A stretch of 64,000 bases of DNA from Lysobacter silvisoli (GCF_003382365.1 NZ_QTSU01000004.1:124001-188000), one strand, 5' to 3'; shown: positions 46,609-62,488, counted from the first letter of the stretch. A program made the numbers and translations. Notes: generated from the letters alone by a model not told the origin.

Positions 46609-47841
46609 ATGGAATTCCGTCCCATCCTGACCACCCTGCGTCGCCACAAGACCGCCGCCGCGCTGATTGTGTTCGAGATCGCGCTCAGCTGCGCCATCAT
46701 CTGCAACGCCGTATTCCTGATCGGCAACCGCATCGAGATGATGAACCGCCCCAGCGGCCTGGCCGAGAACGAACTGGTGCGCGTGCAGCTGACCGGCATC
46801 AACAACAACGACGATGCCATGGCCATCACCCAGACCGACCTGGCCGCGCTGCGTGCGCTGCCGGGGGTCAAGGCGGCGGCCACCACCAACCAGGTCACCT
46901 TCGGCAGCTCGTCCTGGAACAGCGGGATCAGCCTCAAGAGCGGCCAGTCCTTTCCCAATCTCAGCGCCACCACGTATTTCGGCGGCGAGCAGTTGCTGGA
47001 AACCATGGGTGTGAACGTGATCGCCGGCCGCGGCTTCAGGGCCGACGAATTCGTCAATTTCGACGACTTCCAGAAGCCCGATTCCAAGGCCGCCATTCCG
47101 GCGGTGATCGTGAGCAAGGTCGTGGCCGACAAGCTGTTCCCCGGCGAGAACGCGGTGGGCAAGAGCATCTACAGCTGGGGCGACGAGCCCATGCGCATCG
47201 TCGGCGTGGTCGAACACCTGGCGCGCCCGAACAACCGCGGCGGCGCGGCCGAGTACGAGTATTCGGTGATCTTCCCGCTGCGGGTCAGCTACGAGACCGG
47301 CGGCAACTACCTGCTGCGCGTGGATCCGGACCGGCGCGAAGAGATCTTGAAGGCGGCGGTGGCCACGCTGGAAAAGAGTGGCCCCACCCGCATCATGCTC
47401 AGCGACCAGACCAAGACCCTGGAGCAGATGCGCAACGAGTTCTACCAGCAGGACCGCTCCATGGCGTGGTTGCTGGTGGCGGTGTGCGTCGCCCTGCTGG
47501 TGGTGACCGCGCTGGGCATCGTCGGCCTGGCCAGCTTCTGGGTCGCGCAGCGGACCAAGCAGATCGGCGTGCGCCGCGCCCTGGGCGCCACCCGCGGCCA
47601 GGTGCTGCGTTACTTCCAGACCGAGAACTTCCTGCTGGCCACGCTCGGCATCGTCATCGGCATGGTGCTGGCCTACGGCATCAACCAGGTGCTGATGAGC
47701 CATTACGAACTGCCGCGCCTGCCCGCGCTGTATCTGCCGCTGGGCGCGATCGCACTGTGGGCCCTGGGCCAGCTGTCGGTGCTGGGCCCGGCGCGCCGCG
47801 CCGCGGCGGTGCCGCCGGCGGTGGCGACGCGTTCGATCTGA
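46609..47841 (+). CDS. MacB/FtsX-type ABC permease, subunit 2
   Basis: 410 aa, same fold as its neighbour: N-terminal helix (AALIVFEIALSCAIICNAVF), periplasmic domain (to about residue 285) and the FtsX signature AQRTKQIGVRRALGATRGQV. ATG at 46609 with GAGG at 6-7 nt; GTG at 46597 would extend it by four residues and overlap the previous stop. Confidence 0.9.
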   Translation: MEFRPILTTLRRHKTAAALIVFEIALSCAIICNAVFLIGNRIEMMNRPSGLAENELVRVQLTGINNNDDAMAITQTDLAALRALPGVKAAATTNQVTFGSSSWNSGISLKSGQSFPNLSATTYFGGEQLLETMGVNVIAGRGFRADEFVNFDDFQKPDSKAAIPAVIVSKVVADKLFPGENAVGKSIYSWGDEPMRIVGVVEHLARPNNRGGAAEYEYSVIFPLRVSYETGGNYLLRVDPDRREEILKAAVATLEKSGPTRIMLSDQTKTLEQMRNEFYQQDRSMAWLLVAVCVALLVVTALGIVGLASFWVAQRTKQIGVRRALGATRGQVLRYFQTENFLLATLGIVIGMVLAYGINQVLMSHYELPRLPALYLPLGAIALWALGQLSVLGPARRAAAVPPAVATRSI

Positions 47842-47972
47842 CCGCCGTCACTGACGCCGCGCGGGCGCACCGCGCATGCTAACGCTCTCTCCGAGTCGGT
47901 CCGACGCCCGTCCAGCCTCCGCGCTGGACGGGCCCGGGCCGGGTCGTCCCCGGATTTCGCCACGGAGCCCCC

Positions 47973-49793
47973 ATGACGCTACGTCCTACCCTGCCCGCAC
48001 TCGCGCTGGCCCTCACCCTGGCGATCGGCGCGGCGCATGCGGCCACACCTGCTCGCACCGCCGGCAGCGCTGCTGCCGCTGAGGATGCCAGCGCCAGCAA
48101 GCGCCAACTCGATGCCCTGCTCGACGAACACTGGCAGACCTTCCTGCGCGAAGCGCCGGAGCAGGCCAGCTTCTTCGGCGACTACCGCTACAACGACGCC
48201 TGGGGCGACTACTCGCTGGCCGAGGCCGACCGCCAGGCACGCGAGTTGGACGTATGGCTGACACGCTTTTCCAAGATCGACCCCGCCGGCCTGGCCGAGT
48301 CCGACCGCCTCAACCTGGAACTGATCCAGCGCCGCCTGCGCAGCGACCGCGAGTTCTACGCGCTGAAGCTGCACGAGATGCCGCTGGACCAGATGAACGG
48401 CCTGCACCTGCTGCTGCCGATCGTCGCCGGCGCGTTCCCGTTCAATAACGTGCAGCAGTACGACGAGTACATCACGCGCCTGCGCGCCATGCCCAAGCTG
48501 CTGGACCAGATCACCGAACGCGCGCGCCAAGGCGCCAAGGACGGTCTGATCCCGCCGCGCTACCTGCTGGAGAAGGTGGTCGCGCAGTGCGACGGCATCG
48601 CCGATCCGGCCGGCGCCGACAACGTCTTCGCCGCTTCGCTGCGGAAGTTCCCCGATGCCGTGCCCGCCGCCGAGCGCGAGCGCATCCGCAAGGCCATGCT
48701 GGCCGCCATCGACGAGCAGGTGCGGCCGGCGTTCCGCAAGCTTTCGCAGTTCGTCGCCGAGGAATACGCGCCGCAGGGCCGCGAGCAACTGGGCATCTGG
48801 TCGCTGCCGCAGGGCGAAAAGCTCTACGCCTACCTGATCCGCCAGCAGGCCTCGACCTCGATGAGCGCCGAGCAGATCCACCAGTTGGGCCTGGCCGAGG
48901 TGGCGCGGATCGAGCGCACCCAGGCCGAGATCGCACGCAAGCTCGGCTACGCCGACCTGAAGGCGATGCGCGCAGCCGTGCGCACCGATCCCAAGCAGCA
49001 CGCGCAGTCGCGCGAGCAGATCCTGGAGCTGTACCGCAAGTACGTGACCCAGATGGAGCCGCGCCTGCCGGAGCTGTTCGGGCTGCTGCCCAAGACCTCG
49101 GTGGAAGTGCACGCGATCGAGCCCTATCGCGAGAAGTCGGCCTCCGCCGCCGGCTACATGCCCGGCACGCCCGACGGCTCGCGCCCGGGCATGATCACCG
49201 TCAACACCAGCCAGCCCACCCAGCGCCTGCTGATGCCGATCGAAGCCATCGCCTACCACGAGGGCATCCCCGGCCATCACCTGCAGAACTCCATCACCCG
49301 CGCCCTGCCCGAGCTGCCGCCGTTCCGCCGCCTGATCGGCGAGATCGCCTACATCGAGGGTTGGGGCCTGTACTCCGAGCGCCTGGGCAAGGAACTGGGC
49401 TTCTACCAGGACCCGTACAGCGAATTCGGCCGGCTGGCGCAGGAACTGGTGCGCGCCAACCGCCTGGTGCTGGACACCGGCGTGCACCACAAGCGCTGGA
49501 CGCGCGAGCAGATGGTGAGCTGGTACCGCGAGCATTCCGATTCGGACGAGCCCAACATCCAGGCCGAAGTCGACCGTTACATCGCCAACCCGGGCCAGGC
49601 GCTGGCGTACAAGATCGGCGAGTTGAAGATCGTGGAGCTGCGCGAGCGCGCGCAGCGCAAGCTCGGCGAGCGCTTCGACATCCGTGCCTTCCACGACCAG
49701 GTGCTGGGCGGCGGCGCGCTGCCGCTGGACGTGCTGGAAAGCCGCGTCGACGCCTGGATCGCCCAGCAAGCGGGCGCGGCGAAGGGCGCCTGA
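47973..49793 (+). CDS. DUF885 family secreted zinc peptidase-like protein
   Basis: 606 aa. Signal peptide MTLRPTLPALALALTLAIGAA. The family zinc motif HEGIPGHH (His429, Glu430, His435-436) and the following IAYIEGWGLYSERLG glutamate are present. DUF885 proteins are membrane-associated or secreted gluzincin-like peptidases of poorly known substrate. It stands between the exporter and its regulator genes with a 131-nt gap, so it may be separately transcribed. A processing role for an exported peptide is only a hypothesis. Confidence 0.88.
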   Translation: MTLRPTLPALALALTLAIGAAHAATPARTAGSAAAAEDASASKRQLDALLDEHWQTFLREAPEQASFFGDYRYNDAWGDYSLAEADRQARELDVWLTRFSKIDPAGLAESDRLNLELIQRRLRSDREFYALKLHEMPLDQMNGLHLLLPIVAGAFPFNNVQQYDEYITRLRAMPKLLDQITERARQGAKDGLIPPRYLLEKVVAQCDGIADPAGADNVFAASLRKFPDAVPAAERERIRKAMLAAIDEQVRPAFRKLSQFVAEEYAPQGREQLGIWSLPQGEKLYAYLIRQQASTSMSAEQIHQLGLAEVARIERTQAEIARKLGYADLKAMRAAVRTDPKQHAQSREQILELYRKYVTQMEPRLPELFGLLPKTSVEVHAIEPYREKSASAAGYMPGTPDGSRPGMITVNTSQPTQRLLMPIEAIAYHEGIPGHHLQNSITRALPELPPFRRLIGEIAYIEGWGLYSERLGKELGFYQDPYSEFGRLAQELVRANRLVLDTGVHHKRWTREQMVSWYREHSDSDEPNIQAEVDRYIANPGQALAYKIGELKIVELRERAQRKLGERFDIRAFHDQVLGGGALPLDVLESRVDAWIAQQAGAAKGA

Positions 49794-49881
49794 CGGTCAG
49801 CGCGCGCGCTGCGGCGCTGGCTATACTGCCGCCGCAGCGCACGCGCCACGCGCGTCGCCCACACCCCGATCCGGAGCTTTG

Positions 49882-51243
<1,362 letters not shown>

Positions 51244-51276
51244 CGGCGCGCTCGCGCTCGCCGACAGGAGACCATC

Positions 51277-52599
51277 ATGCGCTGGCTGCAACGCCTGCCC
51301 CTGAGTCTGATCTACGGTGCGATCGCCGCCGCCTATCTGGTGGTGGGCGCGGCGCTGGCGGTGTGGCTGGCCACCCTGCTGCCGCAACCGTGGATGGGCG
51401 CGGCGCTGGCCGCGGCGCTGCTGCTGCCGCTGCTGGTCTACCACGTGCGCCGTGCGTTCGCGCCGATGAACTCGCTGTTCCGTGCCCTGGCCGGCAGCGT
51501 GGCCAGCTACCGCGACGGCGACTACAGCTTCGGCCTGTCCTGGAACGGCAAGGGCGACCTGGGCGAACTGGTCGCCAGCCATAATCTGCTGGGCGAAGCC
51601 TTGCGCGAACAGCGCCTGACCCTGGTGCAGCGCGAACTGCTGCTGGACACCATGGTCCAGAACACGCCGGTGGCGATGCTGCTGGTCGACCCCAGCCGCC
51701 GCATCGTGCATGCGAATCTGGCTGCGCGGAAGATGCTGGGCGAAGGCCGGCGCCTGGAAGGCCAGTCGTTCGAGGAACTGCTCATGCGTGCGCCCGAGCC
51801 GGTGCGCGAGGCCTTCGAACGCGGCGGCGATGGCATGTTCACCGTCGGCGACGAGGACAACGAGGACATCTACCACTTGGCGCGGCGCCTGTTCCGCCTC
51901 AACGGCCGCCATCACGAACTGGTGCTGCTGCGCCAGCTCACCGCCGAGCTGCGGCGGCAGGAAGTGCAGACCTGGAAGAAGGTGATCCGGGTCATCAGCC
52001 ACGAGCTCAACAATTCGCTGGCGCCGATCGCCTCGCTCGCCCATTCCGGCGCCGAGCTGGTGCGGCGCGGCCAGTACGACAAGCTGCCCACCGCGCTGAA
52101 CACCATCGAGGAACGCGCGCGCCATCTGGAAGGCTTCATCCGCGACTACGCGCGTTTCGCCAAGCTGCCGGCGCCGCGGCTGGAAGCGGTGGAGTGGTCG
52201 CGCTTCCTGGCCCAGCTGCGCAGCCAGGTCGACTTCGTCTACGACGGCCGCGCCGCGCGCGGCCAGGAAGGCGTGGCGCGCTTCGACGCGGCGCAGATGG
52301 AGCAGAGCCTGCTCAACCTGCTCAAGAACGCGCACGAGTCCGGCTCCAAGCCCGAAGACGTGCACCTGGTGCTGCGGCGCACGCCCACGGCCTGGCGCAT
52401 CGACGTGCTCGACCGCGGCACCGGCATGAACGACGCGGTGCTGGCCAACGCGCTGCTGCCGTTCTATTCGACCAAGCGCAACGGCACCGGCCTGGGTCTG
52501 GCGCTGGCGCGCGAGATCGCGGAGGCGCACGGCGGGCGCATCGCGCTGCTCAACCGCGAAGGCGGAGGGCTGTGCGTGTCGATGCTGATTCCGGACTGA
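51277..52599 (+). CDS. Sensor histidine kinase, partner of the sigma-54 regulator
   Basis: 440 aa. Two transmembrane helices close together near the N-terminus (about residues 10-34 and 38-57), almost no periplasmic loop, then a HAMP-like linker, a PAS domain (about 120-215) and the kinase core with phospho-acceptor His242 in SHELNNS, N box NLLKNAHESG, G1 DRGTGM and G2 GTGLGLALA. With no sensing loop outside, it probably senses a signal in the membrane or cytoplasm. Confidence 0.93.
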   Translation: MRWLQRLPLSLIYGAIAAAYLVVGAALAVWLATLLPQPWMGAALAAALLLPLLVYHVRRAFAPMNSLFRALAGSVASYRDGDYSFGLSWNGKGDLGELVASHNLLGEALREQRLTLVQRELLLDTMVQNTPVAMLLVDPSRRIVHANLAARKMLGEGRRLEGQSFEELLMRAPEPVREAFERGGDGMFTVGDEDNEDIYHLARRLFRLNGRHHELVLLRQLTAELRRQEVQTWKKVIRVISHELNNSLAPIASLAHSGAELVRRGQYDKLPTALNTIEERARHLEGFIRDYARFAKLPAPRLEAVEWSRFLAQLRSQVDFVYDGRAARGQEGVARFDAAQMEQSLLNLLKNAHESGSKPEDVHLVLRRTPTAWRIDVLDRGTGMNDAVLANALLPFYSTKRNGTGLGLALAREIAEAHGGRIALLNREGGGLCVSMLIPD

Positions 52600-52619
52600 C
52601 CCAGCCCCCCTCTTCTTAA

Positions 52620-52736
52620 GTTCCCCCCTTTGAAAATGGGGGCTAGGAGGGATTTGCTGTTGCTGTTGCTTAGATCAACGGCAAAAGCCAAAGCCAAAGC
52701 AAATCCCCCCTAACCCCCTTTTTCAAAGGGGGGAAC
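52620..52736. repeat. CCCCCTTT long-inverted-repeat element
   Basis: Arms at 52620-52658 and 52698-52736 are about 39 nt each, reverse-complementary with a few mismatches (GTTCCCCCCTTTGAAAA start and AGCAAATCCCCC start). The 39-nt centre contains AAAGCC-type triplet-like repeats. Between the kinase and glmU stops, so it could be a bidirectional terminator. Confidence 0.8.
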
Positions 52737-52762
52737 TGGGAAAGGGGAGAATGAGAGTTAAC

Positions 52763-54136
52763 TCAGCTCTTGGGCTTCTTCACCGGCCGCTTCCACCCAT
52801 CCACCGTGCTCTGCCGCGCGCGCGCAACGGTGAGCTTGCCGGCCGGCGCGTCCTTGCCGATCACCGAGCCGGCGCCGATGGTCGCGCCTTCGCCTATGGT
52901 CACCGGCGCCACCAGCGAAGAGTTTGAACCGATGAAGGCGCTGTCGCCGATGGTGGTGGTGGACTTGTTCACGCCGTCGTAGTTGCAGGTGATGGTGCCG
53001 GCGCCGATGTTGACGCCGCTGCCGATCACCGCATCGCCCAGATAGGCCAGATGGTTGGCCTTGCTGGTCACGCCCAGGCGCGCGTTCTTGGTTTCGACGA
53101 AGTTGCCGATATGCACGCCGTCGGCCAGCACCGTGCCGGGGCGCAGGCGCGCGTAGGGGCCGATGTGGGCCGCGCCCTCCACCACCACGCCGTCCAGATC
53201 GCAGTGCGCGCGCACCTCGGTGCCCGGGCCCAGCTTGACGTCCTTGAGTCGGCAGAACGGGCCGATGCGCACGCCGTCGGCCAGCTCCACCCGGCCTTCG
53301 AACACCACGTCCACGTCGATCTCCACGTCGCGGCCCACCGTGACTTCGCCGCGCTGGTCGTAGCGGTTCGGGTCGGCCAGGCGCGCGCCCTGCACGCAGA
53401 CCGCGCGCGCGGCGCGGCGCTGGAACGCGCGCTCCATCTGCGCCAGCTGCCAGGGGTCGTTGACGCCTTCGACCTCGATCGGATCGCTCACGTGCACCAT
53501 CTCGGCCGCGCTGAATTCGGCCGCGGCCGCGGCGAACACGTCGGTGAGGTAGTACTCGCCCTGGGCATTGTCGTTGCCCAGGTGCTGCAGCCAGCGCCGC
53601 AGCGGTTCGCCGTCGACGACCAGGATGCCGGTGTTGACGGTGCGGATCTGGCGCTGCTCCTCGTCGGCGTCCTTGTGCTCGACGATCTGACCGACGCGGC
53701 CTTCGGCATCGCGCAGGATGCGGCCGTAGCCAGTGGGATCGGCCAGGTCGGCCACCAGCACTGCCAAGCGGCCCGGCGCGGCGAGCAGGCGGCGCAAGGT
53801 GTCGGCGGTGATCAGCGGCACGTCGCCGTAGAGCACCAGCACGCGCGCGTCCTGCGGCACGCCGGGCATGGCCTGCTGCACGGCGTGGCCGGTGCCCAGG
53901 CGCTGCGTCTGTTCGGCCCAGTGCAGATCGGTCTGCTCGGCGAAGGCCGCGCGTACCTGCTCGCCGCCATGACCGTAGACCACGTGGATGCCGGCCGAGT
54001 CCAGCGCGCGCGCGGTGTCGATGACGTGCGCGAGCATCGGCCGTCCGCCGACTTTCTGCAGCACCTTGGCGGTGTCGGACTTCATGCGCTTGCCCTCGCC
54101 GGCGGCGAGGATGACGACATGCAAAGGGGCGGCCAT
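52763..54136 (-). CDS. glmU: Bifunctional UDP-GlcNAc pyrophosphorylase / GlcN-1-P acetyltransferase
   Basis: 457 aa. The last two steps to UDP-GlcNAc. N-terminal pyrophosphorylase: [20 protein letters not shown] (GXGTRM-like), [10 protein letters not shown] and YGDVPLI. C-terminal left-handed beta helix of hexapeptides ending [20 protein letters not shown]-like ([14 protein letters not shown]), which acetylates. GGAG precedes the ATG; a TAGAAT -10-like hexamer lies about 40 nt upstream on the minus strand. Next to the atp operon, as in many proteobacteria. Confidence 0.97.
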   Translation of the reverse strand: MAAPLHVVILAAGEGKRMKSDTAKVLQKVGGRPMLAHVIDTARALDSAGIHVVYGHGGEQVRAAFAEQTDLHWAEQTQRLGTGHAVQQAMPGVPQDARVLVLYGDVPLITADTLRRLLAAPGRLAVLVADLADPTGYGRILRDAEGRVGQIVEHKDADEEQRQIRTVNTGILVVDGEPLRRWLQHLGNDNAQGEYYLTDVFAAAAAEFSAAEMVHVSDPIEVEGVNDPWQLAQMERAFQRRAARAVCVQGARLADPNRYDQRGEVTVGRDVEIDVDVVFEGRVELADGVRIGPFCRLKDVKLGPGTEVRAHCDLDGVVVEGAAHIGPYARLRPGTVLADGVHIGNFVETKNARLGVTSKANHLAYLGDAVIGSGVNIGAGTITCNYDGVNKSTTTIGDSAFIGSNSSLVAPVTIGEGATIGAGSVIGKDAPAGKLTVARARQSTVDGWKRPVKKPKS

Positions 54137-54271
54137 GCGGACTCCAGGAGACGGTTGCGCGTTCAGTAAGCAGTGATTCTAGCCGCGGCGGCCCTGCTAG
54201 GATGCGGCGGTGCCCCATCCCCCCGCGCTCCCCCGCCGCCATCGCCCCCTGCCCGCGCGGAGCGGCGCCCG

Positions 54272-54655
54272 ATGAGCCTGAGCCGGCAGGGCCGCCACTA
54301 CCTGATCATCGGCCTGATCCAGTGGCTGCTGGACTGGGGCGTGATGGTCGCGCTCAGCCACTCCGGCATGCCGGTGGAGCCGGCCAACATCGCCGGCCGC
54401 GTCAGCGGCGCGCTGCTGGGGTTCTGGCTCAACGGCCGCATCACCTTCGCCGGCGACGACACCAAGATCGGCCGGCGCCAGTTCGGCCGCTTCCTGGGCA
54501 TGTGGATCGCGACCACGCTGGCCAGCACCTGGGCCATGGGCGCGATCGACGACGCGGTGGGCCTGCAGTGGACCTGGCTGGCCAAGCCGGCGGTGGAACT
54601 GATGCTGGGGGGTATCGGGTTCTTGCTGTCGCGGCATTGGATTTATCGGCGCTGA
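54272..54655 (+). CDS. GtrA-like membrane protein
   Basis: 127 aa, four hydrophobic helices (RHYLIIGLIQWLLDWGVMVA; NIAGRVSGALLGFWLNGRIT; FLGMWIATTLASTWAMG; AVELMLGGIGFLLSRHWIY). GtrA proteins flip undecaprenyl-linked sugars in O-antigen glucosylation; the GtrB/GtrC partners are absent here. The start is the ATG at 54272; the upstream part of the frame looks like antisense to glmU's promoter. Confidence 0.85.
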   Translation: MSLSRQGRHYLIIGLIQWLLDWGVMVALSHSGMPVEPANIAGRVSGALLGFWLNGRITFAGDDTKIGRRQFGRFLGMWIATTLASTWAMGAIDDAVGLQWTWLAKPAVELMLGGIGFLLSRHWIYRR

Positions 54656-54696
54656 GGGGGCCTCGGCGTACAGGATTGCGCCGGCCATGGGATATG

Positions 54697-54772
54697 GCGG
54701 TCGCGGCTCGCGCCGCTCCTACCCCAAAGCAGCCGATCCGCACTGTAGGAGCTGCGCGAGCTGCGACAGCGA
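54697..54772. repeat. Two GTAGGAGCGGCG-type repeats facing opposite ways
   Basis: Copies at about 54697-54724 (reverse) and 54743-54772 (forward) form an inverted pair between the gtrA stop and the atp terminator. Confidence 0.75.
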
Positions 54773-54819
54773 CACCACGACGGCCGTTGCGATTCCGCTG
54801 CGCAGACAACCGAAACGAA

Positions 54820-54844
54820 AAACGCCGGCACTGGGCCGGCGTTT
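54820..54844 (-). terminator. Terminator of the atp operon
   Basis: A perfect 10-bp stem AAACGCCGGC / GCCGGCGTTT with a 5-nt loop. On the minus strand it is followed by TTTTCGTTTCGG, 25 nt past the atpC stop. Confidence 0.85.
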
Positions 54845-54868
54845 CGTGGGCGACGCTTGCGCGCTCGC

Positions 54869-55294
54869 TCAGTGCTTCATGTTCTTGCGCAGGCGCTCCA
54901 GCGCCTGCAGCTGGGCCATGGCCTGGGCCAGCTGGGCCTGGGCCTCGGCCACGTCCATCTGCGGGCCGCGGTTGGCCAGCATGCGCTCGGCTTCTTCCTT
55001 GGCGGCGCGCACGGCGGCCTCGTCGATGTCCTGGGCGCGGATCGCGGTGTCGGCCAGCACGGTGACCACCTGCGGCTGCACTTCCAGGATGCCGCCGGAC
55101 ACGGCGAAATCCAGGTGTTCGCCGCTGGGCAGGGTCACCACGACCTTACCGGGCTTGAGCCGGGTGATCAGCGGCGCGTGGCGCGGCGCGATGCCGAGCT
55201 CGCCGATTTCACCGGTGGCGACCAGCATCGTCGCCTCGCCGTGGAAGATCTCTTCCTCGGCGCTGACGATGTCGCAACGGAAAGTGGTTGCCAT
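54869..55294 (-). CDS. atpC: F1 ATP synthase epsilon subunit
   Basis: 141 aa. N-terminal beta sandwich ([40 protein letters not shown]) and a C-terminal helical hairpin (about residues 90-139) that can inhibit ATP hydrolysis. Last gene of the atp operon. Confidence 0.97.
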   Translation of the reverse strand: MATTFRCDIVSAEEEIFHGEATMLVATGEIGELGIAPRHAPLITRLKPGKVVVTLPSGEHLDFAVSGGILEVQPQVVTVLADTAIRAQDIDEAAVRAAKEEAERMLANRGPQMDVAEAQAQLAQAMAQLQALERLRKNMKH

Positions 55295-55314
55295 AAGAAA
55301 ACGCCTCTATTCAT

Positions 55315-55345
55315 TGTCCCCCTCTCCCGCAGCGCGGGAGAGGAA
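55315..55345. repeat. Single CTCTCCCGC palindrome
   Basis: CCCCTCTCCCGCAGCGCGGG followed by AGAGG lies between atpD and atpC; an isolated outer hairpin of the composite element. Confidence 0.6.
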
Positions 55346-55354
55346 ACCGCGGTA

Positions 55355-56851
<1,497 letters not shown>

Positions 56852-57715
56852 TTAGACCGCCGCGGCGCCGCCGACGATTTCGGAGATTTCCTGGGTGATC
56901 GCAGCCTGGCGGGCCTTGTTGTAGACCAGGTTCAGCGTGCCGATCAGCTTGGTCGCGTTGTCGCTGGCGGCCTTCATCGCCACCATGCGCGCGGCATGCT
57001 CGGAGGCCACGTTTTCCAGCACCGCCTGGTACACCAGCGACTCGATGTAGCGGGTCAGCACGTGGTCCAGCACGGTCTGCGCGTCGGGCTCGTAGATGTA
57101 GTCCCAGTCGTGCTTGGCGACCTGCGTCTCCGGTTCCGGCAGCGGCAGCAGCTGATCGAACGCCGCGCGCTGGGTCATGGTGTTGACGAAGTCGTTGTAG
57201 CAGACGAACACGCGGTCCACGCTGCCGGCGCTGTAGGCGTCCAGCACGACCTTGATCACGCCGATCAGCTGTTCCAGGTGCGGCTGGTCGCCCAGGTGGG
57301 TGACCGAGGCCAGCATGTTGACCTTGATCCGGCGGAAGAACACCGACGCCTTCTGGCCGATGGTGACCACGTCGACCTCGACGCCCTGCTCCTGCCACTT
57401 GCGGAACTCGCCCAGCAGCTTGCGGAACAGGTTGTTGTTGAGGCCGCCGGCCAGACCGCGGTCGGAAGACACGATCACGTAGCCGACGCGCTTCACGTCC
57501 TTGCGCTCGACCATGTACGGATGGCGGTAGTCGGCGTTGGCCTGGGCCAGGTGGCCGATCACCTGCTTGATCACGCGCGCGTAGGGGCGCGAGACCTTCA
57601 TCCGGTCCTGCGCCTTGCGGATCTTGGAAGCCGAGACCATTTCGAGCGCGCGCGTCACCTTGCGGGTGTTCTGCACGCTCTTGATCTTGGTTTTGATTTC
57701 GCGTCCGCCTGCCAT
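56852..57715 (-). CDS. atpG: F1 ATP synthase gamma subunit
   Basis: 287 aa. Rotor shaft: the N-terminal coiled coil [20 protein letters not shown] and the C-terminal [20 protein letters not shown] are conserved. Confidence 0.98.
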   Translation of the reverse strand: MAGGREIKTKIKSVQNTRKVTRALEMVSASKIRKAQDRMKVSRPYARVIKQVIGHLAQANADYRHPYMVERKDVKRVGYVIVSSDRGLAGGLNNNLFRKLLGEFRKWQEQGVEVDVVTIGQKASVFFRRIKVNMLASVTHLGDQPHLEQLIGVIKVVLDAYSAGSVDRVFVCYNDFVNTMTQRAAFDQLLPLPEPETQVAKHDWDYIYEPDAQTVLDHVLTRYIESLVYQAVLENVASEHAARMVAMKAASDNATKLIGTLNLVYNKARQAAITQEISEIVGGAAAV

Positions 57716-57817
57716 CTCTTCGCTCGCTTGTTCGCTTCGTGGGTTAGGAAAGGGTGGTCCGGTGACGGGGCGCCGGAACCGCCGAAAGCGGCCCCGCGTC
57801 CGTGTCCGGTCGCCGGC

Positions 57818-59368
<1,551 letters not shown>

Positions 59369-59432
59369 GGGTGGTTCCCTTGTGCCCGACGCGGACGCCG
59401 GATTTGCATTTGATTTCGTGTCTGGATGCCGA

Positions 59433-59960
59433 TCAGCCCGCCAAGGCGGTCTGCAGGCGCGCGAGCTTGCCCTTGAGCGAGCCGTCGATCACCACGTCGC
59501 CGGCGTCGATCACCGCGCCGCCGATCAGCGAAGCGTCGACCGCGGTCTCGAGTTCGACTTCGCGGCCGAAGCGCTTCTTCAGCGCGGCCTTGATCGACTC
59601 GAGTTCGGCGGCCGGCAGCTCGCTGGCGGCGGTGACGCGCGCCTTGACGATGCGTTCGACTTCCGCGCGCAGTTCCTCGAACAGGCCCGCGATCTCGGGC
59701 AGCAGGCCCAGGCGGCGGTTGTCCGCGAGCACGCCGAGGAAGCGCAGGAAGGCTTCGTCGGCGCCGTCGATCGCGATCAGGCCGACCGCCTGGTCGGCGC
59801 TCAGGCGCGGATGCGACAGCACGGCCTGCGCCTGCGGATCGGCGGCGACGCGCGCGGCGAAGGCGAGCGCCTGCGACCATGCGGCGGAACGGCCGCCGTC
59901 GCGCGACAGCGAGAACGCGGCGCGGGCGTACGGGCGGGCGAGTGTGAGGTTCTGGCTCAT
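59433..59960 (-). CDS. atpH: F1 ATP synthase delta subunit
   Basis: 175 aa. Stator subunit joining F1 to subunit b. [20 protein letters not shown] at the N-terminus and the C-terminal [20 protein letters not shown] are typical. Confidence 0.96.
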   Translation of the reverse strand: MSQNLTLARPYARAAFSLSRDGGRSAAWSQALAFAARVAADPQAQAVLSHPRLSADQAVGLIAIDGADEAFLRFLGVLADNRRLGLLPEIAGLFEELRAEVERIVKARVTAASELPAAELESIKAALKKRFGREVELETAVDASLIGGAVIDAGDVVIDGSLKGKLARLQTALAG

Positions 59961-60001
59961 CAGCTTATGGCTATCCGATCAGTCGTTCGCGTCGCTGGCC
60001 G

Positions 60002-60472
60002 TTACAGCTGCGCGGCCAGATCGTCGAGCAGCGCCTTGTGGGCGTTGGCGTCGATCTCGCGCTTGAGCAGCTTCTCGGCGCCGCTGACGGCCAGCGTGGA
60101 CACCTGCTTGCGCAGGTCTTCGCGGGCACGGGTGGCGGCAGCGGCGATTTCGGCGTCGGCCAGCGCCTTTTGGCGGGTGGCTTCGACGACGGCGTCGGTC
60201 TTGGCCTGATCGACGATCTGATTGGCGCGCTGATGCGCCTGCTCGATGATCTCGTTGGCCTTGGCGCGCGCTTCGCGGAGTTCCGCGTCCACGCGTTCCT
60301 GCACCTGCACCAGGTCCTTCTGGCTGCGCTCGGCAGCGGCCAGACCTTCGGCAATCTTGTGTTGACGTTCTTCGATCGCCTTGTTCAGGGGCGGCCAAAT
60401 GAACTTCATCGTGAACCAGATCAGGATCACGAACGTGATCATCTGGCCGAAGAAGGTCATGTTGAGATTCAT
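60002..60472 (-). CDS. atpF: F0 ATP synthase subunit b
   Basis: 156 aa. One N-terminal membrane helix ([20 protein letters not shown]) and a long charged coiled-coil stalk. Confidence 0.97.
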   Translation of the reverse strand: MNLNMTFFGQMITFVILIWFTMKFIWPPLNKAIEERQHKIAEGLAAAERSQKDLVQVQERVDAELREARAKANEIIEQAHQRANQIVDQAKTDAVVEATRQKALADAEIAAAATRAREDLRKQVSTLAVSGAEKLLKREIDANAHKALLDDLAAQL

Positions 60473-60557
60473 GACAGCTCCGATAGGACGCTGCGGGCGG
60501 TAAAGCCCGGGAGAGCCGTCCGCGTCAACGGACGGCTCCGTGGATCGACTGCGCTAC

Positions 60558-60869
<312 letters not shown>

Positions 60870-60941
60870 CTACTGAAACGTTTGGGTTTGACTAACAGGT
60901 GAGGTGATGCGGAAAGGGTGAAGCTAAAACTGGAACGCGGG

Positions 60942-61781
<840 letters not shown>

Positions 61782-62183
61782 CTATCGATTCTTCAAAAGA
61801 TGGGCCAGTACGAACGCCAGCGTCGCCGCGAGCACCCCGACCAGCATTGGCAGCGGGGGCAAACGCATCCCGGCCAGTCCCAGCCCGAGCACCGCGAACA
61901 CCACCACCCATTTCACTACGACCCCGAGCAGCAACCGCCCCATGGCCATGCCGGCCGGCTGCACGCCGCCCCCCAGCGCCAACAGGGCCGCCAGGAAGCT
62001 GCCCGCGAAGACCGCGCCGCCGCCCACCGCCGCCGCAAGCGCGTAGCGCGCACCGAGGGGGAGGAAGGCCAGCGCGGTCAGCGCCGTCGCGCCGCCTTGC
62101 CAAGCAATCGCGCGCGACGCCAGCCGGCGGCCCGTGGACAAAGGATCGTGCACGCGGAGCTCGTCGGTCTGGGGTAGGCGCAA
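61782..62183 (-). CDS. atpI: ATP synthase assembly protein AtpI
   Basis: 133 aa, four hydrophobic helices. First gene of the atp operon. AtpI helps assemble the c-ring. WQGGATALTALAFLPLGARY and VVKWVVVFAVLGLGLAGMRL are typical. It ends at the nucleotide before the first GTG of atpB. Confidence 0.88.
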   Translation of the reverse strand: MRLPQTDELRVHDPLSTGRRLASRAIAWQGGATALTALAFLPLGARYALAAAVGGGAVFAGSFLAALLALGGGVQPAGMAMGRLLLGVVVKWVVVFAVLGLGLAGMRLPPLPMLVGVLAATLAFVLAHLLKNR

Positions 62184-62204
62184 AGCGCCCGGTAGAGCCG
62201 CAAA

Positions 62205-62233
62205 AGTATAGAACGCGCTCGCGATCCGGGCAA
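62205..62233 (-). promoter_or_regulatory. Promoter of the atp operon
   Basis: On the minus strand TTGCCC (62233-62228), 17-nt spacer, TATACT (62210-62205). It lies 22 nt before the atpI start. Confidence 0.65.
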
Positions 62234-62429
62234 CCGCCGCCCGTCACGTCGGCGCCCGGCCGCGGGAGCCGGCGGCGGGGGCAGCGGGAGCGTCTTGCGT
62301 CCATGGCCCGCACTATGCCGGCTCGCCGTAGGTCATTGAATTACCTGGGAGGTTAAGTCGCCGGCATGAGATCGGAGCGACGCCTAGCAACGATAGATCG
62401 CGGCTATGACAAGCACAGCGCCTATCGAT
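62234..62429. other. Intergenic stretch between divergent promoters
   Basis: About 200 nt with no credible gene; the open frames crossing it are shadows. No repeat copy is present. Confidence 0.4.
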
Positions 62430-62472
62430 TTGACTTACGTCGAGACAGGCGTACAGTTGAGAACAATTCTCA
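62430..62472 (+). promoter_or_regulatory. Fur-controlled promoter of the DUF2061 gene
   Basis: TTGACT (62430-62435), 16-nt spacer, TACAGT (62452-62457), immediately followed by the Fur box TGAGAAC-A-ATTCTCA (62458-62472). Iron-loaded Fur would cover the transcription start. Confidence 0.72.
62458..62472. promoter_or_regulatory. Fur box
   Basis: 7-1-7 dyad TGAGAAC-A-ATTCTCA, 16 nt upstream of the DUF2061 GTG. Similar in sequence to the bfd box at 23614-23628. Confidence 0.75.
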
Positions 62473-62488
62473 TTTACCGAGGTGCGCC

